A stretch of 64,000 bases of DNA from Lactococcus petauri (GCF_002154895.1 NZ_MUIZ01000004.1:1-64000); one strand, 5' to 3'; positions 1 to 9,574 are shown, counted from the stretch's first letter. The notes: generated from the sequence alone by a model not told the origin. Numbers and translations: made by a program.

Positions 1-320
1 ATATTCGATAGTCAACGATTACTGATATATCACGCTTCTATTATAAATAAATAAAAAAGTACTGTCAATTCCACGAAAAAACAATCTAACATAAACTTAA
101 ATAACTAGATATAATAAAGCTTATAATAATGTGATTGTCAGAAAAATTGTAATTTATTAGAAAGAAAAGATAATGCTATTGAATAAAGTATGATTTAATT
201 TTGCTTAATACTTAATATGATATTAGCGCATCAGTGTAAATATTATTGCTATAAAGTGAAAAATTTAAATTTGTTAGTCAACTATTATATTTACTAAATA
301 AACGGATTGGAAAACAAAAA
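1..320. other. AT-rich intergenic region, no gene seen
   Basis: The first 320 bases are very AT-rich with frequent stops in all frames. I see no RNA gene and no convincing promoter with correct spacing, although the promoter of the surface-protein gene at 321 must lie here. Confidence 0.5.
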
Positions 321-2342
321 GTGAAAAAGATATTTAAATTATTTTTACTATTTTTGATTTTAATTTTTGTTGGAGGAGGGGCAGTTTTGGCTAAGGCTGA
401 GACAATAGATTTCCCCTATATGAACGACCAACAAGGAGAATATATTAAAGATGGTGTTACAAATGGTAATACACATAATTATGATTATGGTAATGTAGCA
501 GGCGTTTCTTTTGATAGTGAAGGTTATGTTAATTACGATAATAAAGCTTACGTTAAAAAAAGCGTAAAGGAAAATGCTGAAAAACAAGGTTTATTTGATG
601 TCACCCTTGATGTGAAGGGAAATGATATTAATCCGCCACGTGATATAGATTTGGTTTTAGTTATCGACTTTTCATCTACAATGTCGGGCGAAAAACTTCT
701 AAATACACAAAATGCAGTGCATCAATTTTTAACCAGTATTGCTGAAGTTTTGCAAGAAGGACATGTTCGTGTGGGATTGGTTTGTTATAATCGAAATCTT
801 TACTCCACACAAACATTCTCCACAGATGCCAACTATTTAGATGATTTCTTGGTTAATGGAGCAAAGAGTCAATCTGGAACCTTTACTCAAAAAGGACTTA
901 TTGAAGCAGAACGTATGTTTACGGAAGATGGGCGTGGAGATGCGGAGCATATGTTGGTTCATATCGGGGATGGAAGTGCTAACCGCAGTTATATTCCTGC
1001 TCCAGATGCTGTTGAGTATCCTAATAATGGAGAACTTATCGACTATAATGGCTACCATACCTCAACATATCATGAAGATTTTCAGACGGACTCACCCTTG
1101 TACCACACCACAAGTGCTGGTTCAGATACAAATGGGATTGTAGCGAATAAAAATGTTATTAATGATGACACTTTGGGAAGTGTGATGAAGCTTAAAAAGA
1201 GTGGTGTAATTTGTTATTCAGTCGGTGTAGCACCTTCTGAAAGAGGAGAGTATATTGCGAAAAATATTTCCTCTAATCCTTCAGGATATTATACAATTGA
1301 TGAAAATCTAGAAGGATTAGCAGAGGTCTTTAAAAACCTGCAAAATAATATTTTAAAAACTATCCCTAATGGAACGATTACAGATCCGATGGGGGAAGGT
1401 ATTCTCCTACAGGGTTCAGGAAATTTCACGGAACAAAATTACAAGCTACAAGGCTGGCGTAAAGATAGTAACGGTGTGTGGCAAGAAGCACCAGATTTGG
1501 TTCAGGATATAAAAGTTACAGAAGCAAATCAAACAATTTCAGTTTCTTCAATTGCACTTGGAAGCGATGAACGTATCACTTTGAGCTATCAGGTACGTAT
1601 TGATACCGAAAATTCTGATTTTAAGGGAGATAGCTGGTATCTGTGTAACGGGAGAACGACTTTAGATCCTAACAAATCAGGCGAAGAATTAGATTTTCCG
1701 ATACCATCAATAAAAGCACCAAAGATTTCTTTAGATGTTGAAAAAGTTTGGGAAAATATAGATAAAAATCAAACACCTGATTCTATAGAATTTATTGTTA
1801 CACGTCAACAGGTAACTTCTGAAACATGGACATCAAGTGATATCATTAAACTCACAAAGGAAGAAGACTTTAAGCAAGAATATAAAACTTTAGAGGTTAA
1901 TGCTCAAAATGTTGACTTACCGCTGTATAATAATAATGGTGATGACTTTACTTACCAAGTTGAAGAAATAAAAGTACCAGATGAGTTTCAAAGTACAGTT
2001 ACTCAAAATGGAAATAAATTCACAATAAAGAATACATTTATTGGAACAACCACAGAACCCCCAACAACCACGGAACCTCCAACAACAACAGAACCTCCAA
2101 CAACCACAGAACCTCCGACGACCACGGAACCCCCAACGACAGAGTCCTCAACTACAACAGGATCTTCATCAGAGATAACAAACTCAACTTCAAATGAAGA
2201 TACGAAGAGAGATTCGAAGCATTTGCCAAATGCTGGAGAAAAAGTTACAAAGACAGCTCTAGTTGGTTTGTTTTTCATTATCCTCGCATTGATTTTCGTA
2301 TTTGCAAGAAAATTTATGTTAAAAAATAAGGAAAAAAAGTAA
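321..2342 (+). CDS. Sortase-anchored VWA / Cna_B surface protein with TTTEPP stalk
   Basis: This is a predicted cell-wall adhesin or pilin-like protein of 673 aa with a GTG start. Residues 1-26 form a signal peptide ending in AKA. A von Willebrand A domain spans about 109-345, with the MIDAS motif DFSST at 116-120 (the last position is T rather than the usual S). A Cna_B-type domain follows at about 469-575, then a TTTEPP-repeat stalk, a sorting signal LPNAG at 635-639, a membrane segment and a basic tail. LPNAG departs from LPxTG at the fourth position. VWA proteins with Cna_B domains commonly bind host matrix or cap pili, but no other pilin or sortase gene is in this window, so the ligand is unknown. 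It converges on the PL8 lyase gene and shares a terminator with it. Confidence 0.85.
   Translation: MKKIFKLFLLFLILIFVGGGAVLAKAETIDFPYMNDQQGEYIKDGVTNGNTHNYDYGNVAGVSFDSEGYVNYDNKAYVKKSVKENAEKQGLFDVTLDVKGNDINPPRDIDLVLVIDFSSTMSGEKLLNTQNAVHQFLTSIAEVLQEGHVRVGLVCYNRNLYSTQTFSTDANYLDDFLVNGAKSQSGTFTQKGLIEAERMFTEDGRGDAEHMLVHIGDGSANRSYIPAPDAVEYPNNGELIDYNGYHTSTYHEDFQTDSPLYHTTSAGSDTNGIVANKNVINDDTLGSVMKLKKSGVICYSVGVAPSERGEYIAKNISSNPSGYYTIDENLEGLAEVFKNLQNNILKTIPNGTITDPMGEGILLQGSGNFTEQNYKLQGWRKDSNGVWQEAPDLVQDIKVTEANQTISVSSIALGSDERITLSYQVRIDTENSDFKGDSWYLCNGRTTLDPNKSGEELDFPIPSIKAPKISLDVEKVWENIDKNQTPDSIEFIVTRQQVTSETWTSSDIIKLTKEEDFKQEYKTLEVNAQNVDLPLYNNNGDDFTYQVEEIKVPDEFQSTVTQNGNKFTIKNTFIGTTTEPPTTTEPPTTTEPPTTTEPPTTTEPPTTESSTTTGSSSEITNSTSNEDTKRDSKHLPNAGEKVTKTALVGLFFIILALIFVFARKFMLKNKEKK
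2047..2145 (+). repeat. In-frame 18-bp repeats encoding TTTEPP
   Basis: About five tandem 18-bp units encode threonine-, glutamate- and proline-rich TTTEPP blocks near the C terminus of the surface protein. The units differ at synonymous positions. They probably form a wall-spanning stalk, and their number can vary between strains by recombination. Confidence 0.85.
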
Positions 2343-2354
2343 TATAAAATAAAA

Positions 2355-2385
2355 AGACATCAGAAATTTCTGATGCTTTTTTATT
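2355..2385. terminator. Bidirectional terminator
   Basis: The perfect palindrome CATCAGAAATTTCTGATG (2358-2375) is followed by a T-run and preceded by an A-run. It serves the surface-protein gene on the plus strand and the converging lyase gene on the minus strand. Confidence 0.85.
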
Positions 2386-2441
2386 TGAAGGTAGGTTAGG
2401 GAGTTATATAAATTAAGGAAGAGAGCACCAATTAACGAAAA

Positions 2442-5420
2442 TCACTCCACAACAATTTGTTTAGCACTCCCCGCACTGCCCGAAAAGTCAATGCTTAGAG
2501 TGTTTGTAGCTTCATCAAAACTTACGCCGTCACTCATCGAAAGGATATGCTTGAAATCTTTTGGCAATTGGATATGAGCAGTTTCATTGGTTTGCGTGGG
2601 ATTTGCGATTGTGTATGTGGTTTGGGTTTGCTTGGTTTGTTTTAACAAAGAAATCGGCTTGTCTGTAGTGATGTCTGCTATGCTTCCTCCTGTGGTAGCC
2701 CAGAAATTAATTCCTAAATAGCCAGCGGTTTCCATTTGCACAGCTTGGATACTTTCGGTGTTTGCAAGAATTTTAAGAGTATTATCTTGGGTATAATGTT
2801 TAAGCTTTTCTTGCGTTGCTTCAGGAAGAATAACATAAGCATAGTTTGCATTTTGAGGATGCTGCCCGTGGTTTATCAGGAATTTGCGATATTCGCCACT
2901 ATAAGTTTTGTCACTTGGAAAGGCACTATTGATAGCGGCGTAAGTTCCTGTTCTTTTTTCACTTTGCACAGTGACGTCTGAAGAAGTTGGGAAGTAATAG
3001 CCAATCGAAGCATTTTGATGGTCAGACTGCAAGAGGAGCCAATCTTTTTTACTTTCTTCAGAAGCATCAGTGATATTCCCCTTATTTGAAATCACTTGAT
3101 AGTGATATGCGTCATTAAGAAGACGGTTGTCCACGACCGTTTCGATGGAAGCAGTTGTGTCACCACTAATTCCCGCACCTAAGGCAATGGTCTGGTCTTC
3201 AAGAACAAACCATGATTTTTTAGCACGAAGATTCATCGGAAGGACGGTACCGTTGTTTTTAGTGCCTTGCTTATTAAGCGCCATACCCATCACGGCTTGA
3301 TTTTCTGCAGCTGCTCCACCGACCCATGTTTCGGGAGAAGTTACGGTAGTAAAGGATGAGTTTTCATCTTGAAGCGCTATAGTATCTACGGTTGTCCCAG
3401 GTAGACGATAAGGATCAACCGTTGGCCAGTAACTATTACCAAATTGGACACCGTCGTTATTATAGAGATAAAACATGCCATCAGCTGTATGCCAGCCACG
3501 TTTATTTTCACCATTTCCTGCTTCAAAAGAAGAGGTGCGGTTGGAGTATAGGCTCAGGCTTGTCATGTAATTTGGATTACTTTGAACAAAACGATCCATT
3601 GAGGCGAAGATTTTTGTTCCCGTAAAGGGGAGCATATCTCCAGTGATTGCACTATTTGACATTAAAGAAAGGGTCATCTGTAAGTCATTATAGTCCCTCG
3701 TGTTATTGAGATAATAATCAGGATTGGTTTGCATCCAGTATTTCACTGCTTCTTGCAGCTTCTTTTGACTTTCTTCGGATGCTAAGTTAGCAACGATAAG
3801 CAAATTATACATCGTGGTTGAACCGTAGCCGACCTGTGTATCTTTCGGAGCGCGTGAGATTGATCGTCCATTGACACCTGGAAGCATCGCTCCTTGATAG
3901 ATGAGAGGGATAAATGATTGTTCAATAGTAGAGACAAAGTTTGAAACAGTTTGACTGTCCATTTCAAAGCTTGAACCTTTGGTGGTAGCGAGGATTTGTC
4001 CGACACCTTTCACAAGAACATTGCCGTAAGAACCGGTATAAGGGATGTTATTGTGCTGAATAAAAGAGCCATCAGGATAAAAGCCGTCTCCCTTGGTTAC
4101 TGTTTGAAAAACTTCTTTAATACTGTTTGATGCCAGCTCAATCTTACTTTCATCTTCTTGTAAAATTCCTAAGCCAAGCACAGATAAGGCCAAGTCTGTT
4201 CTATTTGCTCCAGTGGTTGAAAAATTAGGAATGAAAGCCAGATCAACAAATACATCCTGTGCTTTCGTATAGAGTTGCTGATAAGGATTGGGAACATAGG
4301 ACTGGATTGCTTTGCTATACTCTTGTATTTTATCTGATGGTAGCTTATCACCAAGGATCATTAAGCTACCAATAAATTTTTGAGGAATACCAACCTGCCA
4401 ATCCCACCAATTGCCATAGTATTTCTGGCCATTGTAGCCCTTTTGACTTACCATAAAATCAAGTCCAGACTGAATATCAGCGAGCAGTTCGGAATTAAGA
4501 TAGTAATCTGTCCCCTTAGTGCCATAAGCCTGTGAGAGAAGGTAGAGATTAGAGAATTGAGTCGTCAGATTTGCAGAAGGTGTGTCCCCAGCTTTCAAAG
4601 GCCACAACTCTTTTCGATCAGGGCTACGATTCATACTTTGGTAAAGGTTTTGAGTATTCTTGGACAAAGTATTCACATATTTGACGAGTGGAGCATTGTT
4701 AGAATCATAATTTTCAGTGATTAGTTGTTGCTTCCACTTGTCACGTAAGCTTATAAATTGCTGCGTATCTAAAACTTCAGGTATACTGTTAACTTCGCCA
4801 GTTTTCAGTGATAAGAGCGACAGCTGACTCAGATTACCAAAAAGCCGTAAACCTGTGGCTCCGATCCAGTCCCCATCGATGGTTGACCCATCGCTGTAAG
4901 TAACATGGGGATTATCATAAATTATCTTGCCGTTAAGGTAAGCTTTAACACTCGTGCCCTGATAACGTAGAAGTAACTTATAGGTCTGTCCGATCTCAAG
5001 ACTTTGACTATGGATGTCTGTTATCCATTTGCCTCCTGGCTGACCAAGCTGCCAGTTTCCGTTACTCATATAAGCAAAGGACTGATAATTTTTGGTGTTT
5101 TCTGCGCCAGCCCGAAAGACAAGCCCAAAATTTGTTTGTCCATTGTATACAAAAGTTATTTGCACATCACCAGAACTACGATTTCCTGCATCTGTATTGA
5201 GCGGAATACTTTCATAACCTGTACTTAGCTTTTGATTAGCTATATTTAGCTGTCCTTGAGAGATTCTTTTATCTGCTTGGCCAACCAAATCTTTCCAAGT
5301 CCCAAGCTGATTACTGAAATCAGAAGTATAGCTCTCCGCTGTAGCTCGTTGACTGAATGTGAAACTTATTGAAATGCTCACAAGTAAGAAAGCAATAAAA
5401 TAAAATAGTTTTTTTGTCAT
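2442..5420 (-). CDS. Secreted polysaccharide lyase family 8 (hyaluronate/chondroitin lyase type)
   Basis: The protein of 992 aa cleaves uronic-acid-containing polysaccharides by beta-elimination, releasing unsaturated disaccharides outside the cell. A signal peptide ends near residue 28. An N-terminal lectin-like beta-sandwich (about 30-205) precedes the alpha-toroid and the beta-sandwich PL8 domains. Visible PL8 landmarks are the aromatic patch NWWDW (337-341), Asn406, His456 and Tyr465 in a QHNNIPYTGSYGN block, and Arg519/Arg523 in GVNGRSISR. The N-H and H-Y spacings (50 and 9) equal those of the pneumococcal hyaluronate lyase triad. There is no LPxTG, so it is probably released. Its promoter carries the GntR operator. 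Hyaluronan or chondroitin is the likely substrate; sequence alone does not separate them from other PL8 substrates. Confidence 0.88.
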   Translation of the reverse strand: MTKKLFYFIAFLLVSISISFTFSQRATAESYTSDFSNQLGTWKDLVGQADKRISQGQLNIANQKLSTGYESIPLNTDAGNRSSGDVQITFVYNGQTNFGLVFRAGAENTKNYQSFAYMSNGNWQLGQPGGKWITDIHSQSLEIGQTYKLLLRYQGTSVKAYLNGKIIYDNPHVTYSDGSTIDGDWIGATGLRLFGNLSQLSLLSLKTGEVNSIPEVLDTQQFISLRDKWKQQLITENYDSNNAPLVKYVNTLSKNTQNLYQSMNRSPDRKELWPLKAGDTPSANLTTQFSNLYLLSQAYGTKGTDYYLNSELLADIQSGLDFMVSQKGYNGQKYYGNWWDWQVGIPQKFIGSLMILGDKLPSDKIQEYSKAIQSYVPNPYQQLYTKAQDVFVDLAFIPNFSTTGANRTDLALSVLGLGILQEDESKIELASNSIKEVFQTVTKGDGFYPDGSFIQHNNIPYTGSYGNVLVKGVGQILATTKGSSFEMDSQTVSNFVSTIEQSFIPLIYQGAMLPGVNGRSISRAPKDTQVGYGSTTMYNLLIVANLASEESQKKLQEAVKYWMQTNPDYYLNNTRDYNDLQMTLSLMSNSAITGDMLPFTGTKIFASMDRFVQSNPNYMTSLSLYSNRTSSFEAGNGENKRGWHTADGMFYLYNNDGVQFGNSYWPTVDPYRLPGTTVDTIALQDENSSFTTVTSPETWVGGAAAENQAVMGMALNKQGTKNNGTVLPMNLRAKKSWFVLEDQTIALGAGISGDTTASIETVVDNRLLNDAYHYQVISNKGNITDASEESKKDWLLLQSDHQNASIGYYFPTSSDVTVQSEKRTGTYAAINSAFPSDKTYSGEYRKFLINHGQHPQNANYAYVILPEATQEKLKHYTQDNTLKILANTESIQAVQMETAGYLGINFWATTGGSIADITTDKPISLLKQTKQTQTTYTIANPTQTNETAHIQLPKDFKHILSMSDGVSFDEATNTLSIDFSGSAGSAKQIVVE

Positions 5421-5557
5421 TTCATATTCTCCGTGTATTTATTTATATTCCCAATGCTTGTTTTAAAGTACAATAAAAGAGACTTAGAACAGTTAATCTA
5501 AATCTTTTCAATATTTACTTTTGGACGCTCCTTTTCTTTATGATAAGTAGTATAATT

Positions 5558-5567
5558 TAACATGTTA
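5558..5567. promoter_or_regulatory. GntR operator TAACATGTTA (lyase promoter)
   Basis: A perfect 10-bp palindrome lies about 10-20 bp downstream of the predicted start point of the minus-strand lyase promoter. The same palindrome recurs at 5742, 9497 and 9641, always at a promoter of this locus, which marks it as the likely operator of the GntR/UTRA regulator at 8751-9458. Confidence 0.75.
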
Positions 5568-5582
5568 TATTATCTATGAGTA

Positions 5583-5611
5583 AGTATATAGTATGTTAAG
5601 AAGATTGTCAA
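5583..5611 (-). promoter_or_regulatory. Promoter of PL8 lyase gene
   Basis: On the minus strand TTGACA (5606-5611) and TATACT (5583-5588) are separated by exactly 17 bp, a near-consensus sigma-A promoter reading toward the lyase gene. Confidence 0.8.
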
Positions 5612-5617
5612 CTTATT

Positions 5618-5632
5618 AAGATAACGCTTACT
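5618..5632. promoter_or_regulatory. Weak cre-like (CcpA) site
   Basis: A 15-mer centred on AACGCT matches the cre consensus WTGNAARCGNWWWCA with three mismatches. It lies just upstream of the lyase -35 box in the divergent control region. The match is marginal. Confidence 0.3.
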
Positions 5633-5711
5633 TGCGTACTATTGAGGGATAATAAATTTTTAGGTAATAAATATCTCGGCTGTAGTTTTTTCTTGGACCA
5701 TCAAAAATTTC

Positions 5712-5740
5712 TTGCTATTTTGTCAAGTAAAAGTTATAAT
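5712..5740 (+). promoter_or_regulatory. Promoter of ugl-GH35 operon
   Basis: TTGCTA (5712-5717) and TATAAT (5735-5740) are 17 bp apart. The GntR palindrome at 5742-5751 starts 2 bp after the -10 box and covers the predicted start point. Confidence 0.75.
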
Positions 5741-5741
5741 A

Positions 5742-5751
5742 TAACATGTTA
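5742..5751. promoter_or_regulatory. GntR operator TAACATGTTA (ugl promoter)
   Basis: The palindrome sits over the transcription start region of the ugl promoter, a position where a bound repressor would block RNA polymerase. Confidence 0.75.
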
Positions 5752-5773
5752 ATATATTAAGAGGGGTTAAGTT

Positions 5774-6928
5774 ATGAATACGAATAAGAAAAAATTAATT
5801 CAGCTCGGTCAGAATATCGACCAAGCTTGGCTGGACAATCAAATAAAGAAAATAATTGTAAAAATTGAAAGAAACATGGAGCGTTTTGGTGATGATTTTC
5901 CTTCGGCTTGTGCCACAGATGGGAAATATCGTATCAAAGGGAATGACGACTGGACCAATGGATTTTGGACAGGAATGATAGCTTTGGCTTATGAATATAC
6001 AGGGAATGCAAAATTCTTACATCGTGTCGAAGCCAACATGGAAAGTTTCCAAAAGAGATTAGACGATCATTTTGTGTTAGATCATCATGATATCGGGTTT
6101 CTATATAGTCTGTCAGCGGGGGCAGCTTATAAGTTAACTGGAAATGAAACTTATAAAGCGACTTTACTGCAAGCTGCGGATGTCTTGCTTCACCGTTTTC
6201 AAGAAAAAGGTAATTTTATTCAAGCTTGGGGCAAGTATGGCGATCCTAAAGAATATCGTGTCATTATTGATTCATTCATCAATCTTCCCTTACTCTTTGC
6301 AGCAACAGAATATTCTGGCAAAGCAATTTACAAAGAAGTAGCACTGAAGCATTATGCGACTTTGCTCAAAACAGTTTTCCGTGACAATGCAAGTACTTAT
6401 CATACTTATTATTTTGATCTCGAAACAGGACAACCAGCATATGGAGCTACACATCAAGGACATAGCGATACGTCAACTTGGGCACGTGGGCAGGCGTGGG
6501 CTATTTTAGGTATTCCGCTTAATGAGAGTTATATTCATTCCGCTATTTTTCCTGAGGTATACCCTTCTGTGGTAGAAGTTTTCTTGAAGTATTTGCCTCA
6601 GGATCTTATTCCATATTGGGATTTTGATTATACAGATGCAGAACCATCTGCTAAAGACAGTTCAGCAGCAGCTATTGCAGCGTGTGGCTTCTTAGAAGCT
6701 GCACAGCAAAAAGCTTATCCAGAAGCAGAGGATATGGCTAAGGGACTCATTTATCAGTTGGGAGAATTTTATACAGAGGCAGCAGATGGGAATGAAGGCT
6801 TGTTGCAACATGGGGTATATGCTTTTGCAGAAGGGAAAGGTATTGATGAACCTAACCTCTGGGGCGATTATTTCTATTTTGAAGCGCTCATGCGCTTAGC
6901 GAATGACAAATGGAACCGATATTGGTAA
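5774..6928 (+). CDS. ugl: Unsaturated glucuronyl hydrolase, GH88
   Basis: This cytoplasmic enzyme of 384 aa hydrolyses the delta-4,5-unsaturated uronic acid from the disaccharides made by the PL8 lyase. The family block DDWTNGFWTGM (58-68) is present. The two expected catalytic aspartates are Asp106 (in HHDIGF) and Asp166 (in IIDSF); their 60-residue spacing equals that reported for the streptococcal enzyme (Asp115/Asp175). The ATG follows GAGGGG by a normal distance. The gene is first in an operon with the GH35 gene, whose GTG lies 9 bp after its stop. Regulation is by the GntR palindrome at its promoter. No key residue is missing. Confidence 0.92.
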   Translation: MNTNKKKLIQLGQNIDQAWLDNQIKKIIVKIERNMERFGDDFPSACATDGKYRIKGNDDWTNGFWTGMIALAYEYTGNAKFLHRVEANMESFQKRLDDHFVLDHHDIGFLYSLSAGAAYKLTGNETYKATLLQAADVLLHRFQEKGNFIQAWGKYGDPKEYRVIIDSFINLPLLFAATEYSGKAIYKEVALKHYATLLKTVFRDNASTYHTYYFDLETGQPAYGATHQGHSDTSTWARGQAWAILGIPLNESYIHSAIFPEVYPSVVEVFLKYLPQDLIPYWDFDYTDAEPSAKDSSAAAIAACGFLEAAQQKAYPEAEDMAKGLIYQLGEFYTEAADGNEGLLQHGVYAFAEGKGIDEPNLWGDYFYFEALMRLANDKWNRYW

Positions 6929-6937
6929 GGAGAAGTA

Positions 6938-8725
6938 GTGAAAACATTTCAAATAAAAGAAGAATTTATGCTGGATAATAAGCCAGTTAAAATAATAAGT
7001 GGTGCTATTCATTACTTTAGAATTCCCCAAAGTCAGTGGGAAGACAGTCTTTATAACCTGAAAGCACTTGGTGCAAATACTGTAGAAACTTATATTCCTT
7101 GGAATATTCATGAACCTGAAGAAGGAGTATTTGATTTTGAAGGCATGAAAGATATTCGTGCTTTCGTTAAGCTGGCTGAAAGTTTAGGGCTCATGGTTAT
7201 TTTACGGCCTTCAGTTTATATCTGTGCAGAATGGGAATTTGGCGGACTTCCAGCCTGGTTGCTGAAGGAATCAGAAATGCGTCTTCGTTCCACAGACTCA
7301 CGCTTTATGACCAAGGTGGAAAACTATTTTAAGGTATTACTTCCATATCTTTCACCATTACAAATCACTGCAGGTGGTCCTGTTATCATGATGCAAGTTG
7401 AAAACGAATATGGTTCTTATGGGATGGAGAAGGAATATCTTCGCCAAACGATGGCACTTATGAAAAAATATGGGATTAATGTACCCTTGTTTACTTCAGA
7501 TGGTGCTTGGCAGGCAGCGCTTGATGCGGGTTCTTTGATTGAAGATAATGTTTTGGTTACAGGAAACTTCGGCAGCCGTTCGAAAGAAAACGCAGCAGTG
7601 CTCGCAGGATTTATGAAAGAACATGGTAAAAAATGGCCGCTTATGTGTATGGAATATTGGGATGGTTGGTTCAATCGTTGGGGAGAACCGATTATTAAGC
7701 GTGATCCGCAAGATTTAGCAGATGAAGTTAAAGCCATGCTGAAGCTTGGTTCGCTTAATCTTTATATGTTCCACGGTGGGACCAATTTTGGCTTTTATAA
7801 TGGTTGCTCTGCGCGTGACACGGGAAATCTACCACAAATTACCAGCTATGATTACGATGCCTTGCTAACAGAGGCAGGGGAACCTACTGCCAAATATTAT
7901 GCTGTTCAAAAAGCGATCAAAGAAGTGTGCCCAGATGTTTGGCAAGCGCAGCCTCGTGTCAAGGAAATTGAAAGTCTTGGTTCTTTTAAAGTTTCAGAGA
8001 GTGTATCTTTATTTAAGACTAAAGATAACATGATGAAGGCTTTAACAACCGCTTATCCTCTCACTTTAGAAGCAGCAGGTACAGGCTATGGTTATATGCT
8101 TTATTCTACTGTCTTAAAAAATTATGGTAAAGAGACTAAACTTAAGATTGTTGAAGCGAGCGACCGTCTCCAAATTTATCTTGATGGTCAACATAAACAC
8201 ACACAATACCAAGAAGAAATTGGGCAAGAAATATTGTTGGATGTAGCGGAAAATCAAGAAGAGATTCAAGTGGACTGTTTGGTAGAGAACTTAGGTCGTG
8301 TCAATTATGGTTTTAAGTTTAATCATCCAAGTCAGCAAAAAGGTATACGTGGTGGCATGATGCATGACATACATTTTCACCAAGGTTATACACAATATGC
8401 TTTAGATTTCTCTGTGGAACAGTTAAGTGGAATTGACTTTAGTGCAGGTAAAAATCCAGCACAGCCTTCTTTTTATCGCTTTAATATGAGCTTGGATAAG
8501 GTGGCAGATACTTTCATCGATTGCTCGAACTATGGCAAAGGTGTTATCATTGTGAATGGTAAGAATCTTGGTCGTTATTGGAACCAAGGGCCTGTGTACA
8601 GTTTGTATTGTCCGAAGGACTTTCTCCATGAAGGAGAGAATGAAATTCTTGTCTTTGAAACAGAAGCTGTAGAAATTACCAGCTTAAACTTTTCAAGTCA
8701 ACCAGTATTTGATACTCTAAAGTAA
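6938..8725 (+). CDS. Beta-galactosidase, GH35
   Basis: This is a 595-aa retaining glycosidase of family 35. It starts at GTG, with AAGGAG five bases upstream overlapping the stop of ugl. The acid/base Glu157 lies in QVENEYG and the nucleophile Glu239 in MCMEYWDGWF; a C-terminal galactose-binding-like beta domain follows. There is no signal peptide, so it acts in the cytoplasm on imported sugars. Family 35 members of this size (BgaC type) favour beta-1,3-linked galactose. Its place next to a glucuronyl hydrolase is unusual for a pure hyaluronan locus and suggests a galactose- or galactosamine-containing substrate; that is inference. Confidence 0.9.
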   Translation: MKTFQIKEEFMLDNKPVKIISGAIHYFRIPQSQWEDSLYNLKALGANTVETYIPWNIHEPEEGVFDFEGMKDIRAFVKLAESLGLMVILRPSVYICAEWEFGGLPAWLLKESEMRLRSTDSRFMTKVENYFKVLLPYLSPLQITAGGPVIMMQVENEYGSYGMEKEYLRQTMALMKKYGINVPLFTSDGAWQAALDAGSLIEDNVLVTGNFGSRSKENAAVLAGFMKEHGKKWPLMCMEYWDGWFNRWGEPIIKRDPQDLADEVKAMLKLGSLNLYMFHGGTNFGFYNGCSARDTGNLPQITSYDYDALLTEAGEPTAKYYAVQKAIKEVCPDVWQAQPRVKEIESLGSFKVSESVSLFKTKDNMMKALTTAYPLTLEAAGTGYGYMLYSTVLKNYGKETKLKIVEASDRLQIYLDGQHKHTQYQEEIGQEILLDVAENQEEIQVDCLVENLGRVNYGFKFNHPSQQKGIRGGMMHDIHFHQGYTQYALDFSVEQLSGIDFSAGKNPAQPSFYRFNMSLDKVADTFIDCSNYGKGVIIVNGKNLGRYWNQGPVYSLYCPKDFLHEGENEILVFETEAVEITSLNFSSQPVFDTLK

Positions 8726-8738
8726 AAATAAAACAAAG

Positions 8739-8776
8739 TAGAAGTGGATGCTATTCGGCATCCACTTCTATTTTTG
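8739..8776. terminator. Bidirectional terminator overlapping gntR stop
   Basis: A 13-bp stem (8739-8751 with 8758-8770) and a 6-base loop are flanked by T-runs on both strands. The right part includes the last codons of the minus-strand regulator gene, so one element ends both converging transcripts. Confidence 0.85.
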
Positions 8777-9458
8777 TTTTGAAGTATTTCCAATGTTTGT
8801 AGCTGACGATATATTCAGCAACACTCTTATCTACAAGATAGGTGTGTTTAACCTGCTTGACCACAGGTTCGCGGAAGCTTAAGTTGAGCGCATTGAGCAA
8901 CTCACTTTCATCTGGAAAAATAATTTCATTTGTTTCAACAGAGGACATGGAATAAAGATCGATACCAAAGTCTTTGTTCACTCGCTCATAGACACTCGAA
9001 TAGTCTTCTAAATGATCTGACACAGGCTCCTTGACTAAAGTTTTTGGAAGGTGTGTAAAGTGTAAGAGAAAGGGGGTTCCATCAAAATAACGTACCCGAA
9101 CAATCTTATAATAACTTTGGTCTGGACTAAGTCCAAGCTCTTTTAAGATTGAAGGTTCATTTTCCTCTTTTATTGACAGAACTTTGACAGTTTCGTGATC
9201 TTGAGAATGTAATTCGATATCTGAGAATTTAACATTTTGGGAAATTTTCGATTTAGAAACGTAGGTACCTTTTCCTTGAACGCGGTAGAGGTAACCTGCA
9301 CTTGTTAATTGGTTTAAGGCTTTCACCGCAGTGATAGAACTTACTTCATATTTTCGTTTAATATCGGCTTCTGAATAAAATTTATCCCCGGGGATAAATT
9401 TATGATTTTTGATTTCAGATAATAAGTCTTGTTTGATTTGTTCATACTTTGGAATCAA
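8751..9458 (-). CDS. GntR-family (HutC/UTRA) transcriptional regulator
   Basis: The protein of 235 aa has an N-terminal winged helix (about 1-70, with PKYEQIKQDL, the SEADIKRKY recognition region and the wing GYLYRVQGKGTYV) and a C-terminal UTRA effector domain (about 85-230). It starts at TTG, preceded by AGGAG at normal spacing. The palindrome TAACATGTTA overlaps the -10 of its own promoter and occurs at the lyase, ugl and PTS promoters, so it most likely represses the whole locus and itself. A phosphorylated sugar or unsaturated uronate is the probable inducer, by analogy with other UTRA regulators. Confidence 0.88.
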   Translation of the reverse strand: MIPKYEQIKQDLLSEIKNHKFIPGDKFYSEADIKRKYEVSSITAVKALNQLTSAGYLYRVQGKGTYVSKSKISQNVKFSDIELHSQDHETVKVLSIKEENEPSILKELGLSPDQSYYKIVRVRYFDGTPFLLHFTHLPKTLVKEPVSDHLEDYSSVYERVNKDFGIDLYSMSSVETNEIIFPDESELLNALNLSFREPVVKQVKHTYLVDKSVAEYIVSYKHWKYFKTKIEVDAE

Positions 9459-9492
9459 TAGAAATACTCCTATCTATATAACTTATATTAGA

Positions 9493-9521
9493 ATGATAAC
9501 ATGTTAAGTTATAATATGCAA
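9493..9521 (-). promoter_or_regulatory. gntR promoter
   Basis: On the minus strand TTGCAT (9516-9521) and TATCAT (9493-9498) are 17 bp apart. The operator palindrome at 9497-9506 overlaps the -10 box, which fits autoregulation. Confidence 0.6.
9497..9506. promoter_or_regulatory. GntR operator TAACATGTTA (gntR promoter)
   Basis: This is the third exact copy of the palindrome; it lies within the spacer and -10 of the regulator's own promoter. Confidence 0.75.
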
Positions 9522-9574
9522 GCTGTATATACAAGGCTTTAGAGTGCGCTTTAGGGAGCTTTTTACAAAAAAAT

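Noticed and set aside
2003-2278. Minus-strand frame with repeated VVGGS
   Set aside because: It is the antisense of the TTTEPP repeats of the surface protein.
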